Source: a bacterium
GTDB lineage: Bacteria > Armatimonadota > Zipacnadia > Zipacnadales > Zipacnadaceae
Assembly: GCA_030602615.1 (NCBI GenBank)
Contig: JAUVZM010000007.1
Location: forward strand, 1-64,000
Length of the DNA: 64,000 nucleotides
Reading direction: 5' to 3'
The position numbers and the translations under genes are program-made. A model generated the notes under the pieces. The model was not told the origin of the DNA. It made no database searches and worked only from the letters and a program-made list of their open reading frames with translations. Positions 41,744 to 49,909 of the stretch are shown piece by piece (within the stretch, counting starts at the first letter, position 1; each line of letters starts with the position of its first letter).

Positions 41744-41905
41744 CTACACGATGATGCCGGCAACGAAGCTTGTGACGTTTGCCCCAATCGAAGTCCCGAG
41801 TGCCCGCCACCCGCTCAATTCCGGCACGAAGTGGTCGGCCAGTGCCTCGGCGACCACGATGTCAGCGATGCCAAACACTGTTGTGTGAAAGTAACCTTTA
41901 TGCAT
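41744..41905 (-). CDS. Small hydrophobic ORF, 53 residues (too short for the ORF track)
   Basis: The ATG at 41905 has GAGG eight bases upstream and reads 53 codons to a TAG that ends 15 bases before the glycosyltransferase GTG. The product is 'HKGYFHTTVFGIADIVVAEALADHF...IGANVTSFVAGIIV', moderately hydrophobic with a possible C-terminal membrane segment. It lies between repeat R1b and the glycosyltransferase gene, in the same transcription unit. No family is recognised; it may be a real small protein or the relic of a larger membrane gene. Confidence 0.4.
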   Translation of the reverse strand: MHKGYFHTTVFGIADIVVAEALADHFVPELSGWRALGTSIGANVTSFVAGIIV

Positions 41906-41924
41906 TTCTGACGCCTCGCGTTAG

Positions 41925-42035
41925 TGCAAGTCATAGGCTTAACTCTACTAATAGGATACCACGCACATTGCCCGGACAAATGAGGCTGCAGCCCTAAATC
42001 GCCAGCGGCAACGGTCCCGTTTCTTTGGGACCTAT
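41925..42035. repeat. Intergenic repeat R1, copy b, with conserved stem-loop
   Basis: This is the second copy of the 111-bp element at 21999-22109. The hairpin GGTCCC-N8-GGGACC (42013-42032) keeps its stem and changes its loop. It starts 37 bases after the response-regulator stop and ends about 20 bases before the small-ORF start on the minus strand, with TTGTCC-N17-TCCTAT as a weak promoter-like pair. Confidence 0.65.
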
Positions 42036-42072
42036 CCGACTCACCACCAAGCGCCTGGTTGGTGAGGTAGCA

Positions 42073-42747
42073 TCAGTTGTTGGGGGATTGCGGGGGATCT
42101 GTTAGGCCGTGGCGGGCCGCGAGGAGGGCCGCTTCGGTGCGGTCGTTTACCTGAAGCTTGGCCAGGATGCTTGACATATGGTTCTTAACGGTCTTTGTAC
42201 TGATGAAGAGGCGCTCGGCGATCTCCCTGTTCCTGAGACCTTCGCCCAGGAGCTCCAGTACTTCCATTTCTCGGCGGGTCAGCTCAGCGAATACTTCCTT
42301 AGCTGCCGCGCGCAGACGGCTGATCCGAGAGAACTCGTCCAACACTTTGCTGATCAAGGAGGCGTGCAGAAAGCCTTCCCCAGCGGCAGCGGCTCTAATG
42401 GCCCCAATGGTCTGCTCAGGTGGGGCCTCTTTCAGCACGTAACCTGATGCCCCGGCCTTTATAGCCTGAAACAGGTGCTCATCGTCGTGATAGATGGTCA
42501 GGACAACGATCGCGCATTCAGGCATCTCTTCCTTAATCTGTCTGGTTGCAGCAATGCCGTCCATCTTCGGCATATTCAGGTCCATCAAGACGACGTCGGG
42601 CCTGTGCCGTCGGGCCCTGACAACAGCAGCCTGGCCATCACCAGCTTCTGCCACCACATCGATGTCCTCCTCGGCACCCAGGAGTTGAGCCAGAGCATAC
42701 CGGACGACCGTCTCATCCTCGGCGATAAGTAGTTTAATCTTCTTCAT
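42073..42747 (-). CDS. NarL/FixJ-family response regulator
   Basis: A 224-residue protein. The receiver domain starts '[22 protein letters not shown]', with phospho-acceptor Asp in '[13 protein letters not shown]' and the conserved Lys in 'YVLKEAPPE'. The C-terminal LuxR-type helix-turn-helix reads '[43 protein letters not shown]'. The true ATG is at 42747, giving a 14-base overlap with the kinase gene. It is the DNA-binding output of the next entry's kinase. Confidence 0.94.
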   Translation of the reverse strand: MKKIKLLIAEDETVVRYALAQLLGAEEDIDVVAEAGDGQAAVVRARRHRPDVVLMDLNMPKMDGIAATRQIKEEMPECAIVVLTIYHDDEHLFQAIKAGASGYVLKEAPPEQTIGAIRAAAAGEGFLHASLISKVLDEFSRISRLRAAAKEVFAELTRREMEVLELLGEGLRNREIAERLFISTKTVKNHMSSILAKLQVNDRTEAALLAARHGLTDPPQSPNN

Positions 42748-43936
42748 TTCTGATATCCTCCCCGAAAGTGGTGTCGTGCCCCGCCATAGGAACGCTGACA
42801 GTGATCTCCGTCCCCTGGCCGGGCACGCTGTTGACCCGCAGGCTACCGCCGACAGATTCTGCCCGCTCTCGCATGCTGGACAGTCCCAGCCCTCCCTCGA
42901 TCCCCGGCCTTTCGGCTGTGTTTGAAGGATCAAATCCCACGCCCTTGTCTGCGATCACACATTCGAACAGGTCAGGGCTAAATCTCAGCGTCACCGCTGC
43001 TTGGTCGGTTTGGGCGTGCTTTTCGACGTTGGTGAGTGCCTCCTGCAGGATGCGGAACGCGGCGTGTGCCACTTCAGGTGGCACGGGGGTGGTGGTGCCT
43101 TGGATCGCGAGTGGGGCGGAGATTGATGAACGTTCGGCAAAGAGAGACAGGTGGTGTCTTAGAGCGTCCACAAAGCCTTCTCGCTCGACCGCTGGCGAGC
43201 GCAGCAGGCGGACCAGGTAACGAAGTTCATCAGCGGCCTGTCGGACGGCGAACCGCTGGTCAACAGCTATCTTGGCGGCTTGCTCTGGTTCCTTGCCCAT
43301 CAGCTTCCTGGCCAGTTCGAGCCGCGCAGCGATGTTAACCAGATAGTGTTGAATGCCGTCGTGCATTTCCTGGGATAGACGAGTGCGGTAGTCGGCGAGT
43401 ACCACCTTCTCACGCAACCGGGCCATCTGTTCCACACGCACAACCTCGCTACGCGCATAATAGACGGCCAGTAAAGTTGCCAGCAGGAGAACGAGGATGC
43501 GGGTGCCCAGTGTAGTCAGATAATAAGAGCTGGGGTCGGCCGGCCACGTGGCTGCCGTGTACAGCACAGCACTGACCAGACCAACTGCTACCGTTCTGCG
43601 CGGACGACGTTGTATCGAAGAGGTTGCAAGGGGCCAAAAGTATACGAGGGCGGCCTCGCTGCGTATGCCCCCGGTGAGGCGTACTAGCCCCGTGATAATG
43701 ATGAGGTCAATTGCCAGCCATACAGGCTCCCAGCTCCTGGCTACTCTCTTTCCCATAACCAGGTAGCCTCGCAGGCAAACATAGCAAATGGCCAGGCTAT
43801 CCAGCACGTAGAACAAGTTCATACTGTCGCCCACGCGCTCACGCACATACCCAAACTGCACCCAGACCAGGCCATACACCAGTAAGAGGAAGTACGCGGC
43901 GAAAAAGACAGTAGACCTCGCCTTATCTGTATCCAT
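42734..43936 (-). CDS. NarX/DesK-type sensor histidine kinase
   Basis: A 400-residue protein with about five membrane helices in the first ~160 residues. It has a HisKA_3 domain with phospho-histidine in '[28 protein letters not shown]', and an HATPase_c domain ('[24 protein letters not shown]', '[11 protein letters not shown]', '[23 protein letters not shown]'). The membrane sensor part resembles DesK/LiaS-type kinases that sense membrane state. It is co-transcribed with its response regulator. The ligand is unknown; lipid genes downstream make an envelope signal plausible. Confidence 0.93.
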   Translation of the reverse strand: MDTDKARSTVFFAAYFLLLVYGLVWVQFGYVRERVGDSMNLFYVLDSLAICYVCLRGYLVMGKRVARSWEPVWLAIDLIIITGLVRLTGGIRSEAALVYFWPLATSSIQRRPRRTVAVGLVSAVLYTAATWPADPSSYYLTTLGTRILVLLLATLLAVYYARSEVVRVEQMARLREKVVLADYRTRLSQEMHDGIQHYLVNIAARLELARKLMGKEPEQAAKIAVDQRFAVRQAADELRYLVRLLRSPAVEREGFVDALRHHLSLFAERSSISAPLAIQGTTTPVPPEVAHAAFRILQEALTNVEKHAQTDQAAVTLRFSPDLFECVIADKGVGFDPSNTAERPGIEGGLGLSSMRERAESVGGSLRVNSVPGQGTEITVSVPMAGHDTTFGEDIRNEED

Positions 43937-44282
43937 ATGCTACCCCCCCTGCATTTGAGTGCGTGATCAATTGTATACGTATTCCCTGTGCACCGCGATT
44001 CACCTGCATTCTGCACCTGGGATGGTACCGACCATCGGCGCCCGCGATTTCCTCAGTGCAATTTGGCAGTCCGGGGAAAATGGGTCCATACTTCGAGGAT
44101 AATTGGGAAGATGGGCCCATGTCTGAGCGCGCAATAGCGGGTAAGGTAGCTGTGGGTTAAGAAGGTAGGTACGGGGGCTCGACGAAATGATATTGCGCCA
44201 GTGTCGTTCGCTCCGCCCAAAGTCTTTGGCTTCCCCGAAGACGGGGACGGGACAAATGGCGCAGAAAGACAGGTGCGAGACA
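43937..44282. other. Intergenic region between divergent genes
   Basis: It holds the upstream regions of the histidine kinase (minus) and the quinate-dehydrogenase-like gene (plus). No extra gene, RNA or strong promoter could be defended. ORFs in the track are shadows. Confidence 0.4.
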
Positions 44283-45242
44283 ATGACCACACGATCTGAG
44301 GAACGAAACTCGCCAGTCCTGCGCGTCGTCAGCGTCAGCCTCGGCTCCTCCAAACGCAACCACGCAGTGGAAGTGGAGATGCTGGGACGGCGTCTAGACA
44401 TTGAACGTATCGGCGTGGACGGCGACTACGACAAAGCATGCGCCATGATTGCTCGCTTGGATGGCGAAGTGGCCGCTATCGGCCTGGGCGGGACTGATCT
44501 GTACCTTGTGGCAGGTAACCGGCGGTACGTCATCGAACAGTCCCGGCGGCTCGCGCAGTCAGCTCAGGTAACGCCGGTGGTGGATGGGAGCGGCCTGAAG
44601 AACACGCTGGAACGCGAGACGATTCGCTGGCTGGCGCAGCACGGTGAGTTGCCCCTGGAGGGAAAGAAGGTTCTGCTGGTTAGCGCAGTGGACCGCTTTG
44701 GCATGGCCGAAGCCTTCACGGAGGCGGGTTGTCAAACGATCTTTGGCGACCTGATATTCAGTTTGGGATTGCCAATCCCGGTTCGCTCCCTACGCACCAT
44801 CAGCGTCATCGCTGCGCTGTTGCTGCCCATTCTCCGACGCCTGCCCATTAGTGTGCTATACCCGACCGGCAGCGCTCAGGAGAGCACCAAGCCCAGGCAC
44901 ACCAGATTCTTCCAGTGGGCAGACATCGTAGCGGGCGACTTCCACTACATCCGCCGCCACCTACCGGACCGCATGGACGGCAAGACCATCATTACCAATA
45001 CCACCACACCGGACGACGTTAGCCTGTTGCGCGAACGCGGGCTTGCAATGCTCGTCACTACCACACCCGAACTCGAGGGGCGTTCCTTTGGCACCAACGT
45101 GATGGAGGGTGTGCTGATCGCGCTGGCCGGCAAGCGACCTGAAGAAATGCAACCCGAAGATTACCTTTCGCTATTGCGTCGTCTCGGTTGGCAGCCGCGA
45201 GTTGTCCACTTGGCGAGTCCTAGCCAAGGAACAACTCTGTAG
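44283..45242 (+). CDS. Quinate 5-dehydrogenase-like protein
   Basis: About 319 residues. The start 'LRVVSVSLGSSKRNHAVEVEMLGRRLDIERIGVDGD', 'DGEVAAIGLGGTDLYLVAGNRRYVI', 'TPVVDGSGLKNTLERETIRWLA', 'KVLLVSAVDRFGMAEAFTEAGC' and 'VTTTPELEGRSFGTNVMEGVLIALAGKRPEEM' match the conserved blocks I associate with proteins annotated as quinate 5-dehydrogenase in Firmicutes-like genomes. That annotation is itself weakly supported biochemically. 'VSAVDRFGMAEA' may be a Rossmann-type nucleotide site. Start ambiguous between 44256 and 44283. No shikimate-pathway neighbours are present. Confidence 0.6.
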   Translation: MTTRSEERNSPVLRVVSVSLGSSKRNHAVEVEMLGRRLDIERIGVDGDYDKACAMIARLDGEVAAIGLGGTDLYLVAGNRRYVIEQSRRLAQSAQVTPVVDGSGLKNTLERETIRWLAQHGELPLEGKKVLLVSAVDRFGMAEAFTEAGCQTIFGDLIFSLGLPIPVRSLRTISVIAALLLPILRRLPISVLYPTGSAQESTKPRHTRFFQWADIVAGDFHYIRRHLPDRMDGKTIITNTTTPDDVSLLRERGLAMLVTTTPELEGRSFGTNVMEGVLIALAGKRPEEMQPEDYLSLLRRLGWQPRVVHLASPSQGTTL

Positions 45243-45286
45243 TGCTGTGAAAAGGCCCGTCGCTAACCGCTGGAGGTAGCTCGAGC

Positions 45287-45787
45287 ATGACAGCAACACC
45301 CCATATCCTGGCGGGGGCAGCGATCGGCAAGGTGCTGCGCCGGCCCTGGCTCGCCTGGCCCGTGGCCTTCGTCAGCCACTTCCTTTTGGACTTTACCCCA
45401 CACTTGGATTCCCACGCGATCTATGGCGTGGAACAGGGCGGGCCGACCGCTCCCGAGGCCGCTTTGGGAATCCTGAACTTCACGTTTGGCGCCTTGCTGA
45501 TCGTATGGCTGGTGCGGAGGCAGCCAGACCGGCGAGTGGTGCTGGGTGGGGCACTCTTCGGCATACTTATAGACCTCATCCGCGAAGCGCCGCTCTTGGG
45601 CGTCTGGTTCAGAACCTGGCCAGGCACGGCGTGGCTCAGCGTCTTCCACCACAGCTTCCAGCACAGCGTCACGCCGGCCCAGTGGCCCCTGGGGATCGCA
45701 ACCCAACTGGTGGTCGTTGCGATTGCACTGTGGGTTTGCCTGCCTCGCAAGCACAAGGACCCAGGATGCAGCACAGAGAATACCTAA
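45287..45787 (+). CDS. Predicted membrane metal-dependent hydrolase-like protein (DUF457/YdjM-like)
   Basis: A 166-residue membrane protein with 'TPHILAGAAIGKVL' and 'AFVSHFLLDFTPHLDSHAIYG', where the His and Asp placement matches the DUF457 (YdjM) pattern, followed by 'GALFGILIDLIREAP' and 'HHSFQHSV' with further histidines. Five or so hydrophobic helices. The family is annotated as membrane-bound metal-dependent hydrolase without a known substrate. It stands alone between the quinate-dehydrogenase-like gene and a galT fragment. Confidence 0.72.
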   Translation: MTATPHILAGAAIGKVLRRPWLAWPVAFVSHFLLDFTPHLDSHAIYGVEQGGPTAPEAALGILNFTFGALLIVWLVRRQPDRRVVLGGALFGILIDLIREAPLLGVWFRTWPGTAWLSVFHHSFQHSVTPAQWPLGIATQLVVVAIALWVCLPRKHKDPGCSTENT

Positions 45788-45805
45788 CGTAGCCATGCAC
45801 AGCGG

Positions 45806-45883
45806 CGCGTTGGGCACGCCACGAATCGGGAGGGTACGAGCATGTCAGAGATCAGGCAGGACCAAACGACCAAACGGTGGGTA
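45806..45883 (+). pseudogene. galT 5'-end fragment (leader plus first ~14 codons)
   Basis: These 78 bases match 47525-47602 almost perfectly, from ~35 bases upstream of the ATG (ACGAATCGGGAGGGTACGAG) through 'MSEIRQDQxTKRWV', where galT continues 'IMATERG' but this copy diverges and stops. The ATG at 45842 keeps its ribosome site. The radical SAM gene begins right after, so this leader may now serve that gene. Confidence 0.85.
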
Positions 45884-45912
45884 ATCCCGGACTACTGTGG
45901 GAGGACTCGCGC

Positions 45913-47334
45913 GTGAGGTTGCTAGTGATCTCACCTTCCTGGCTCCCGGAGTTTTGGCATGGCGGCAAGGTTCTTGCGCCTCCCATGTGTCTACCCGTCC
46001 TCGCTTCTCTAACGCCTCCAGGCGTCAATATCCACCTTGTTGATGAGAATGTTGAGACGGTCAACCTGGCCGAGCCAGCCGATCTGGTCGCCATTAGCTG
46101 CATGACGGCATCCGCCCCGCGGGGCTACGAGATTGCTGATCATTTCCGTGCCCGAGGTGTACCCGTGGTGATGGGGGGCATGCACCCATCTGCCCTGTCG
46201 CAGGAGGCTGCCGAGCACGCGGACGCTGTGGTGATCGGCGAGGCCGAGAACCAATGGCCGCGTGTTTTCGCGGACTTTGCTGCTGGTCGGCCCCAGCAAC
46301 TCTATCGAACAGAAGAGCGGCCCCAGCTTAAGGACCTGCCCCTTCCACGTCGTGACCTGCTGTGCACCCATCGGTACCTGACCGTGAACCTGGTGCAGAC
46401 TGCTCGCGGCTGCCCGCATGCGTGTGACTTCTGCTCAGTCAGCCCGATCTTCGGCCGCCGCTACCGATTCCGCCCGATTCCCGAAGTGATCGAAGAGATC
46501 CGTTCATTGGGCTCCCGTTGGGTGGGGTTTCCAGACGACAACATTGTGGCCAGCGCGACGCGAGCCCGCGAGCTGTTCGAAGCGCTGCTCCCGCTCGATT
46601 TGCGGTGGGTTGGCCAGGGGGACCTCTCTATGGCGCGGGACCAGGAACTGCTCAAGCTTATGGCCCGGAGCGGCTGCCTGGCGATGTTTATCGGGCTGGA
46701 GTCCCTCTCCCAGGACAGTCTCGCCGCGGTGAATAAGCGACCCAACCTGGGGCTGGACTACGAACGGGCCGTCGCGGCGATTCACCGGCAGGGCATCGAC
46801 ATTATGGGCTCCTTCGTATTCGGTTTGGACCCCGACCAGCCGGGCGTATTTCGGCAGACGGTAGCCTTCGCTGAGCGAGTCAAGCTCAGTGCGGCCCAGT
46901 TTCCCATTCTGACGCCCTTTCCGGGCACTCCGGTTTACGACCAGCTTAAGAATGAGGGCCGCATCACCAGCTCTGATTGGTCGCTCTACAACATGCGCAA
47001 CGTGGTCTACCAGCCGCGGAACATGACGGCAACCGAACTCCGACACGGCCGCCGCTATGCGAACCGCCGATTCTACTCGCTGCCCTCTATTGCGCGCCGC
47101 ACGTTGGTCCGCCGTGCTGGCAGGAGCAAATGGCTTCTGCGCATGGCCGTGAATCTGAGCTACCGGCGCGTATACCGAGGCGGCAAGATTACGGACAGCA
47201 TCCCGGGCGAACGCGCCACGGTGCCGGCCCCCGCCCGCCAGTCGAAGAGATCCACCCACACGGGCAGCCCTAGTCTGCCGGAGTCACGACGAACCAAGCT
47301 ACACCCACCAAGGAGACGGCACACTGGAGCTTGA
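45913..47334 (+). CDS. B12-binding-domain radical SAM protein
   Basis: A 473-residue protein. The N-terminal cobalamin-binding-type domain has 'HLVDENVETVNLAEPADLVAISCMTASAPRGYEIADHFRARGVPVVMGGMHPSA', and the radical SAM core has the [4Fe-4S] motif C-x3-C-x2-C in 'TARGCPHACDFCSVSPIFGRRYR'. 'FPDDNIVASATRARELFEALL' and 'GSFVFGLDPDQPGVFRQTVAFA' continue the fold. The C-terminal ~40 residues are basic and low-complexity. The GTG at 45913 has GGGAGG upstream and is preferred to 45877. The family includes methylases of lipids, hopanoids and tetrapyrroles. The gene lies between the 5' and 3' remnants of a galT copy. Confidence 0.9.
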   Translation: MRLLVISPSWLPEFWHGGKVLAPPMCLPVLASLTPPGVNIHLVDENVETVNLAEPADLVAISCMTASAPRGYEIADHFRARGVPVVMGGMHPSALSQEAAEHADAVVIGEAENQWPRVFADFAAGRPQQLYRTEERPQLKDLPLPRRDLLCTHRYLTVNLVQTARGCPHACDFCSVSPIFGRRYRFRPIPEVIEEIRSLGSRWVGFPDDNIVASATRARELFEALLPLDLRWVGQGDLSMARDQELLKLMARSGCLAMFIGLESLSQDSLAAVNKRPNLGLDYERAVAAIHRQGIDIMGSFVFGLDPDQPGVFRQTVAFAERVKLSAAQFPILTPFPGTPVYDQLKNEGRITSSDWSLYNMRNVVYQPRNMTATELRHGRRYANRRFYSLPSIARRTLVRRAGRSKWLLRMAVNLSYRRVYRGGKITDSIPGERATVPAPARQSKRSTHTGSPSLPESRRTKLHPPRRRHTGA

Positions 47335-47433
47335 CGAGTCATTTGTGGAGGTACCCAGGGAATCGAGGGCGCGATGGCGAAGATACTGCAGTGTGGTGAG
47401 GGCAGACAGCGCATCTATGCCGGCAGCGGGCTA

Positions 47434-47483
47434 GCGGGCTTTGAATTGGGAACGGGTATCTGGATCAATACTATACTGCCCGA
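47434..47483 (+). pseudogene. galT 3'-end fragment
   Basis: GCGGGCTTTGAATTGGGAAC and the next 30 bases match 48488-48537 at 48 of 50 positions, encoding 'AGFELGTGIWINTILPE'. The next galT leader starts about 40 bases later. Together with the 5' fragment at 45806 it marks the two ends of a former galT copy whose interior was replaced by the radical SAM gene. Confidence 0.85.
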
Positions 47484-47560
47484 ATCGCATCCGCCCTGGT
47501 TGCGGTTCGCCCCCGGCCCAACGACGCGTTGCGCACGCCACGAATCGGGAGGGTACGAGC

Positions 47561-48577
47561 ATGTCAGAGATCAGGCAGGACCAAGCGACCAAACGGTGGG
47601 TGATAATGGCCACCGAGCGAGGCAAGCGCCCGCGGGACCTGGTGGCTACCGTCTCCACCACGGAGCCAGAGCCCGAGCACTCGCCGGACTGTCCGTTCTG
47701 TCCAGGCAACGAGAGCAAGACGCCGCCGGAAGTGCTCGCCTACCGAGAAGGGGGCGGGCCTGCCGATTCGCCTGGCTGGCAGGTGCGGGTGGTGCCTAAT
47801 GCCTTCCCCGCCCTCAGGCCGGAGGGAGAGGTCACCGTTCGGGAACCATACTGGTTTACCAGCGTCACGGGCGTCGGCGTGCATGAGGTCATCATTGAGA
47901 GTCCGGTACACAATGCCAACCCGGCCACCATGGAAGTTGAACAATTCACCCGCATTCTGGCGGCAGCCGGCAACCGCTTCAATGTGCTCCGGCAGGACCG
48001 ACGGCTTAGCTACATTGCCTTCTTCCGCAACCACGGCCGGCCCGCCGGCTCATCACTAACGCATCCCCACACCCAAATCATTGCCACGCCCATTGCCCCC
48101 ACCAACGTGCGCCAGGAGATCGAGGAGGCGCGCCGACACTACGACGACCGCATGCACTGCGTGTACTGCGAGACGTTGCAGCGGGAAAGCGACGCTGCCG
48201 AGCGCATTGTGCTTGAGACTGACTCGTACTTCGTTTTCGAGCCGTTTGCCTCGCGATGGCCTTTCGAGACGTGGATCATTCCCAAGCAGCACGCAGCCGT
48301 GTTCACAACGGGCGACGCTTCCCAAGTTGAACCTCTGGCCCATGCACTTTGGACGACGCTGAATGCCTTATACCATGCCTTGGGCGACCCAGCGTACAAT
48401 TTAGTCCTCCACGAAGCCCCGCTACGTGATAGCTGTGAGGACTACTACCATTGGCATATCGAAATCCTGCCCCGTCTTGCCACGGCAGCGGGCTTTGAAT
48501 TGGGAACGGGCATCTGGATCAATACTATGCTGCCCGAGCACAGCGCGGAATACCTGCGTGACTTCGTCTCCGCGTAG
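47561..48577 (+). CDS. galT: Galactose-1-phosphate uridylyltransferase
   Basis: A 338-residue HIT-superfamily enzyme that exchanges UMP between UDP-glucose and galactose-1-phosphate (Leloir pathway); some relatives are ADP/UDP-sugar phosphorylases. Zinc ligands 'CPFC' at 44-47, 'FRNHGRPAGSSLTHPHTQIIATP' with the catalytic His triad, 'CVYCETLQRE', and the C-terminal 'HWHIEILPRLATAAGFELGTGIWIN' are all present. The ORF track runs upstream through a 3' galT fragment; the real ATG is 47561 after GGGAGGGTACGAGC. No galK or galE is next to it. Confidence 0.92.
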   Translation: MSEIRQDQATKRWVIMATERGKRPRDLVATVSTTEPEPEHSPDCPFCPGNESKTPPEVLAYREGGGPADSPGWQVRVVPNAFPALRPEGEVTVREPYWFTSVTGVGVHEVIIESPVHNANPATMEVEQFTRILAAAGNRFNVLRQDRRLSYIAFFRNHGRPAGSSLTHPHTQIIATPIAPTNVRQEIEEARRHYDDRMHCVYCETLQRESDAAERIVLETDSYFVFEPFASRWPFETWIIPKQHAAVFTTGDASQVEPLAHALWTTLNALYHALGDPAYNLVLHEAPLRDSCEDYYHWHIEILPRLATAAGFELGTGIWINTMLPEHSAEYLRDFVSA

Positions 48578-48591
48578 CGCCGTAGCGTCCC

Positions 48592-48834
48592 GTGACTGCT
48601 GGGCAGGTCAGGGTGGAGTTGTGGGGGAAGCACTACAACGGCGAGCGGCCCCACAGCTCTCTTGAGAACCTGACGCCAGAACAGTTCGCCAATCAGTCGA
48701 TCGCTGGCCATCCCCCCAGGGATGGCCAAACGGCCACACAGCCACCAGCTATGACCTACCAACCAGATGACGAACTCTGCCTCGTATAGCGCAAAACTCT
48801 CATTGCGGGTGGATCAAAAACGGGGAGCACTCCA
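48592..48834 (+). mobile_element. IS3-family remnant: end of orfB transposase plus right end
   Basis: Starting just after the galT stop, the frame reads 'ELWGKHYNGERPHSSLENLTPEQFANQS', the C-terminus of an IS3 OrfB integrase-type transposase ('Y-N-x2-R-P-H-S-S-L-x2-L-T-P'). It stops at 48789. The following GGGTGGATCAAAAACGGGGA resembles the inside of the IS3-type ends at 716, 11702 and 62437. The left part, including the catalytic D and D residues, is missing. Confidence 0.75.
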
Positions 48835-48913
48835 AGGGCCCTGGCACTAACACAGCAACTGATACTATGAATGCGGGCACGTCCCACTACGTACAAATCG
48901 AGGTGTCTTGAGC

Positions 48914-49615
48914 ATGAATGTCTTGGCAGTTGGCGCTCATCCTGATGACCTGGAGATAGGTTGTGCCGGCACCCTGGCCCGTATGAAGCAACAGGGACAT
49001 GAAATCGCAATGTGTGTTATGACTAATGGCGACCTGGGCCACAAAGTAATTCCGCCGGAGGAGCTATCCCGCATTCGGGCTGCTGAGGCCCAGGCCTCAG
49101 CAGCCCAGTTGGAAGCTGAGTTCTTTATAATGGGATATAATGACCTGCGTGTACCCGATTCCGAGGAGCCTATTGCCCGGCTTACTGAGGTTATCCGCCA
49201 GGTGCAGCCCGATTTTATCATCACCCATCCCCAGGGCGATTACATGCGGGAACATAGCCTGGTCGGCGAGCTGGTCTTTGAGGCCTCCTTTCGCGCTACC
49301 GTCCCCCATCTTTACCAGCACTTAACGCCCACTGAGGAGGTTGTTCCCATTTACGAGATGGAAAGCATTGGCGGTGTAGGCTTTCTGCCCGAGCACTATG
49401 TGGACATAAGCGCTGTCCTGGAACGGAAGTTGTCCATGCTGCGCGAGCACCGCAGCCAGGTGCAGTGGCTGCTCGAGCACGACAAGATTGACGTCTGCGA
49501 AATGGTAGCCTCTTTGGCCCGACTACGGGGTATTCAATGTGGCGTGCAGTACGCCGAGGGGTTTCGGGAGAGGCGCGCGTACATGCGGGGGCGCCCGGCC
49601 CGACTCCTGCCCTAG
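48914..49615 (+). CDS. PIG-L/LmbE-family deacetylase
   Basis: A 233-residue zinc-dependent deacetylase. 'NVLAVGAHPDDLEIGCAGTLARMKQQGHEI' has the AHPDD zinc/catalytic motif, and 'FIITHPQGDYMREHSLVG' the later His ligand. Family members remove N-acetyl groups from GlcNAc-type sugars (GlcNAc-PI, mycothiol or bacillithiol precursors, antibiotics). The ATG at 48914 is preferred to TTG at 48908. The gene sits after the IS3 remnant without an obvious partner; the DegT aminotransferase is far away. Confidence 0.92.
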   Translation: MNVLAVGAHPDDLEIGCAGTLARMKQQGHEIAMCVMTNGDLGHKVIPPEELSRIRAAEAQASAAQLEAEFFIMGYNDLRVPDSEEPIARLTEVIRQVQPDFIITHPQGDYMREHSLVGELVFEASFRATVPHLYQHLTPTEEVVPIYEMESIGGVGFLPEHYVDISAVLERKLSMLREHRSQVQWLLEHDKIDVCEMVASLARLRGIQCGVQYAEGFRERRAYMRGRPARLLP

Positions 49616-49909
49616 GTGGTCTACCCGTAGGGTATGGCTTCGGAGTTTCCACAGGAGAGTGAGTAGTTTGCGGATGTTTCCGAATACAGGAGGCTGTACG
49701 ACAGCTTTGGGCTGGTCGGACATAGCGGGATTTTGCACGACGTGAGGGGAAAGCTGCTCGAGATCAAGTAGCAGACTGCAGCCGAATAGGCCAAGCAGTC
49801 CTGTGGCGGAGAAGTCGGAAGGGTAGTCGTTGGCACAACACAATTCATTGGCCAGCCGGCAGAACAAGCACAAACTGCCGACATATCGTACTAAATGGAG
49901 GAGCAAGCT
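49616..49909. other. Intergenic stretch with a possible decayed coding relic
   Basis: One plus-strand frame reads 'FADVSEYRRLYDSFGLVGHSGILHDVRGKLLEIK' between in-frame stops, continuing to 'GRVVVGTTQFIG'. This looks like former coding sequence but the family is not recognised. The ribosome site of the E1 gene (GGAGGAGCAAGCT) closes the stretch. Confidence 0.35.
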
